18,783 nt of DNA from an uncultured Gemmatimonadales bacterium (GTDB lineage: Bacteria > Gemmatimonadota > Gemmatimonadetes > Longimicrobiales > Gaopeijiaceae), in NCBI GenBank assembly GCA_937983085.1, contig CALJKZ010000738.1, forward strand, positions 1-18,783, written 5' to 3'. Positions within the stretch are counted from its first letter, which is position 1; every line of letters starts with the position of its first letter. The position numbers and the translations under genes were made by a program. The notes under the pieces were generated by a model. The model ran no database searches, was not told where the DNA came from, and saw only the letters and a list, made by a program, of their open reading frames with translations. Positions 17,174 to 18,783 of this stretch are shown piece by piece.

Positions 17174-17998
17174 CTAGATTCGGCTCACGACCCGCTCGAT
17201 GAGCCGGGTCAGGTGGGGTTCGGCCGCGCCGGCGGCCGCGATGATCGCGGAGACGTCGACGGGCTCGAGAGCGTCGGGAAGGCAGGAGGCCGTAATGATG
17301 CTGAGGCCCAGCACACGCATGCTCATGTGCCGGGCGACGATCACCTCCGGAACCGTGGACATACCCACCACGTCGGCGCCGAGGCTCCGGAGCATCCGGT
17401 ACTCGGCGCGGGTTTCGAGCTGCGGGCCCGGCACCGCGACGTACACACCGCGGTTCAAGCGCATCCCGAGTTCCAGGGCGGCCTCCATGGCCAACGCCTG
17501 GAGCCCGAGGTCGTACGGCTCGGACATGTCCGGAAAGCGGGGCCCGAAATCATCGGCGTTGGGCCCGATGAGGGGGCTGTCGCCGAGGAGATTGATGTGG
17601 TCGTCGATGAGCACGAGCTCGCCGACCTCCCACAACGGATTCATCCCTCCCGACACATTGGACACGACCAGCGTCTCCGCGCCGAGGCGCTTCAGAACCC
17701 GGATGGGGAAGGTCACTTCCTGAAGCGTGTATCCCTCGTACCGGTGGAAGCGACCCTGCATGACGACAACGGGCGTGCCCCCCAGGGTGCCCAGGACGAG
17801 TCGGCCCGAGTGGCTCTCCACCGTGGGCACCGGGAATCCCGGGAGTCCCTCGTAGGGGATCGTCTCCTCGACGTCGATCATCTCGGCGAGGGCGCCCAGA
17901 CCGGTTCCGAGGACGATGCCCACCGCGGGCACGTTGGCGGTGCGTGATCGGACGACGCCGACGCTCTCGTCCACACGCTGGTTCAGATCGTGGCTCAT
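17174..17998 (-). CDS. punA: Purine nucleoside phosphorylase, trimeric (PNP class II) type
   Basis: The protein has 274 residues and the typical length of trimeric PNP, which splits purine (deoxy)nucleosides with phosphate into base and (deoxy)ribose-1-phosphate for salvage. Motifs are GTGLG (31-35, phosphate site; Thr32 for the usual Ser), H63, GRFHRYEGY (82-90 with R83, H85, Y87), SNVSGGMN (113-120), GPQLETRAE (191-199 with Glu195) and GMSTVPE (212-218 with M213, S214). Without gaps these match human PNP Glu201, Met219 and Ser220. The next key residue, human Asn243, which reads the 6-oxo group, is Ala237 here (SIITASCLPD), so base specificity may differ. It lies 12 bp after the acidic protein and 20 bp before ileS, probably in the same operon. 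MTAP is a less likely alternative. Confidence 0.93.
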   Translation of the reverse strand: MSHDLNQRVDESVGVVRSRTANVPAVGIVLGTGLGALAEMIDVEETIPYEGLPGFPVPTVESHSGRLVLGTLGGTPVVVMQGRFHRYEGYTLQEVTFPIRVLKRLGAETLVVSNVSGGMNPLWEVGELVLIDDHINLLGDSPLIGPNADDFGPRFPDMSEPYDLGLQALAMEAALELGMRLNRGVYVAVPGPQLETRAEYRMLRSLGADVVGMSTVPEVIVARHMSMRVLGLSIITASCLPDALEPVDVSAIIAAAGAAEPHLTRLIERVVSRI

Positions 17999-18010
17999 GC
18001 GTGGTCGGCG

Positions 18011-18783
18011 TCAGCCCTTCTTGCCCTTCTTGTCCCGGTCGAAGAGAGCCAGGCGATCCTCGGGACGACGGGCATCGTCGTCCACGGGCTTCTGGTTCGC
18101 CGGGGGAGGAGAGATCTCCTCGGGCACCGGTGGATGCACTTCGTCGATCCCCGCCTCGGCCAACACCGTCTCCAGATCCGGCACCTCGGGGAAGTCGGGG
18201 CGTGAGCCATCGGTGCCCTCGCGCCGGCTGCCCGCCATGAGCTCGAGCTCCAGGGACGACGGACCGTCGTCGGCCGTCATCGAAGGGGCCTCCTCGACCA
18301 GAGCGTCCTCCGGTGACTCCGGCTGGAGATCGGCGACATCGACCGCGGGTGCGGAGGTACTCGAAGGCGTGCCGGCGTCCCGATCGGCGAGGGGGTCGGC
18401 CGTTGCATCGATGCGCTGCGAAGTGGCTTGGTGGCGAGGGGCGTCCTCCGCACCGTCGTCGGCACCTCCCGCCTCGTGTCCCACCGCTTCGGCGTGCTCC
18501 GTCGCATCTTCGACTGCCGGAGCGGGAGCGTCACCGAGCTCGGGCAGCAATGACGAGACCGAGGCGGCGCCCCCCCAGGACTCGATGTCGGGGCTCCCGG
18601 AGTCGAGGTCCACCGTTTCGGCGTCCATCGTCCGGGACGGCTCGCCTGCACCGACGTCGCCGTCGTGCGGCACCTGCCCGCCATCGGCCTGTCCGTCATC
18701 GGCTCGTCCGTCATCGGCCGACGCCGCTTCCCCGGCCGCCGCCACGGCGGTCCTCGTGCACAAGGCGCGCTGGTTCGCCACGC
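18011..18783 (-). CDS. Acidic low-complexity protein, C-terminal part (enters from beyond the window)
   Basis: An open frame runs from the right edge to a TGA at 18013-18011; a GTG at 18781 could be a start, but the frame is still open at the edge, so it is treated as partial. About 257 residues are visible, dominated by Asp, Glu, Ala, Ser, Pro and Gly, with no globular domain, membrane helix or clear coiled coil. Features include ADDGR/ADDGQ pentapeptide repeats near the edge, a more ordered stretch PDLETVLAEAGIDEVHPPVP near the end, and a basic tail DRDKKGKKG. It is probably disordered. In several phyla a DivIVA-like gene lies beside ileS, often with an acidic tail. That identity is a guess from gene order only, and the N-terminal motif needed to judge it is outside the window. 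Confidence 0.6.
   Translation of the reverse strand, partial: VANQRALCTRTAVAAAGEAASADDGRADDGQADGGQVPHDGDVGAGEPSRTMDAETVDLDSGSPDIESWGGAASVSSLLPELGDAPAPAVEDATEHAEAVGHEAGGADDGAEDAPRHQATSQRIDATADPLADRDAGTPSSTSAPAVDVADLQPESPEDALVEEAPSMTADDGPSSLELELMAGSRREGTDGSRPDFPEVPDLETVLAEAGIDEVHPPVPEEISPPPANQKPVDDDARRPEDRLALFDRDKKGKKG
18676..18720 (-). repeat. Three tandem 15-bp units encoding ADDGR/ADDGQ/ADGGQ
   Basis: Units at 18676-18690, 18691-18705 and 18706-18720 repeat with a 15-base period. The last two share 13 identical consecutive bases and the first is more diverged. In the acidic protein they encode successive pentapeptides ADDGR, ADDGQ and ADGGQ. This looks like slippage-type expansion inside a disordered region. 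Confidence 0.75.

Noticed and set aside
15300..17177. Long plus-strand open frame (625 codons) opposite ileS
   Set aside because: It lies fully antisense to a textbook IleRS, has no recognisable motif, and is the mirror-frame artefact expected at this GC content. The same applies to the frames at 1493-2794, 3800-5086, 7050-8432, 11085-12476 and 12868-14298.

Overview
This is a high-GC bacterial window in which every convincing gene lies on the minus strand; read in transcription order, it runs from the right edge to the left. The style points to Gemmatimonadota or a close relative, inferred from recalled family resemblance and not from any search. The pointers are secreted PD40-plus-amidohydrolase proteins with signal peptides ending in AQ or DAQQ, a type-2 (eukaryote-like) isoleucyl-tRNA synthetase, a PATAN/DUF4388-TPR protein beside a DnaA-like ATPase, a DUF3098-like mini membrane protein, and GTGA/ATGA gene overlaps.

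Region A (18783 to 13030) is housekeeping. It holds the end of an acidic, low-complexity protein, then purine nucleoside phosphorylase, ileS and an rluD-type pseudouridine synthase. Spacers are 12 and 20 bp and ileS/rluD overlap by 4 bp. An intrinsic terminator overlaps the rluD stop codon. The common lspA gene between ileS and rluD is absent. IleRS carries GLHH in place of the class I HxGH signature, and the phosphorylase has Ala where the trimeric enzymes have the base-reading Asn.

Region B (12980 to 7137) is the most original part. A 106-bp leader with competing hairpins and a 12-bp palindrome precedes four genes fused head to tail by overlaps of 1, 4 and 4 bp. They encode a tandem DnaA-like AAA+ protein (first module apparently competent, second degenerate, no DnaA DNA-binding domain), a PATAN-TPR scaffold, a membrane-anchored gluzincin metallopeptidase and an NtrC-type sigma-54 response regulator. 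No kinase is visible. This block is my candidate for an undescribed system; its function is not readable from sequence alone.

Region C (7105 to 3086) continues on the same strand with a two-helix membrane protein, a RidA-family protein that starts on the base after its neighbour's stop codon, and a secreted 1126-aa PD40 beta-propeller-amidohydrolase fusion.

Region D (3085 to 1) has an Old Yellow Enzyme-type alkene reductase behind a palindrome-rich promoter region and followed by a strong terminator. It ends with the N-terminal 539 residues of another secreted amidohydrolase-like protein whose first metal motif is HxD rather than HxH. No RNA genes, CRISPR arrays or insertion sequences were seen. 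No gene-free stretch exceeds 300 bases; the longest is 265 bp (1618-1882).
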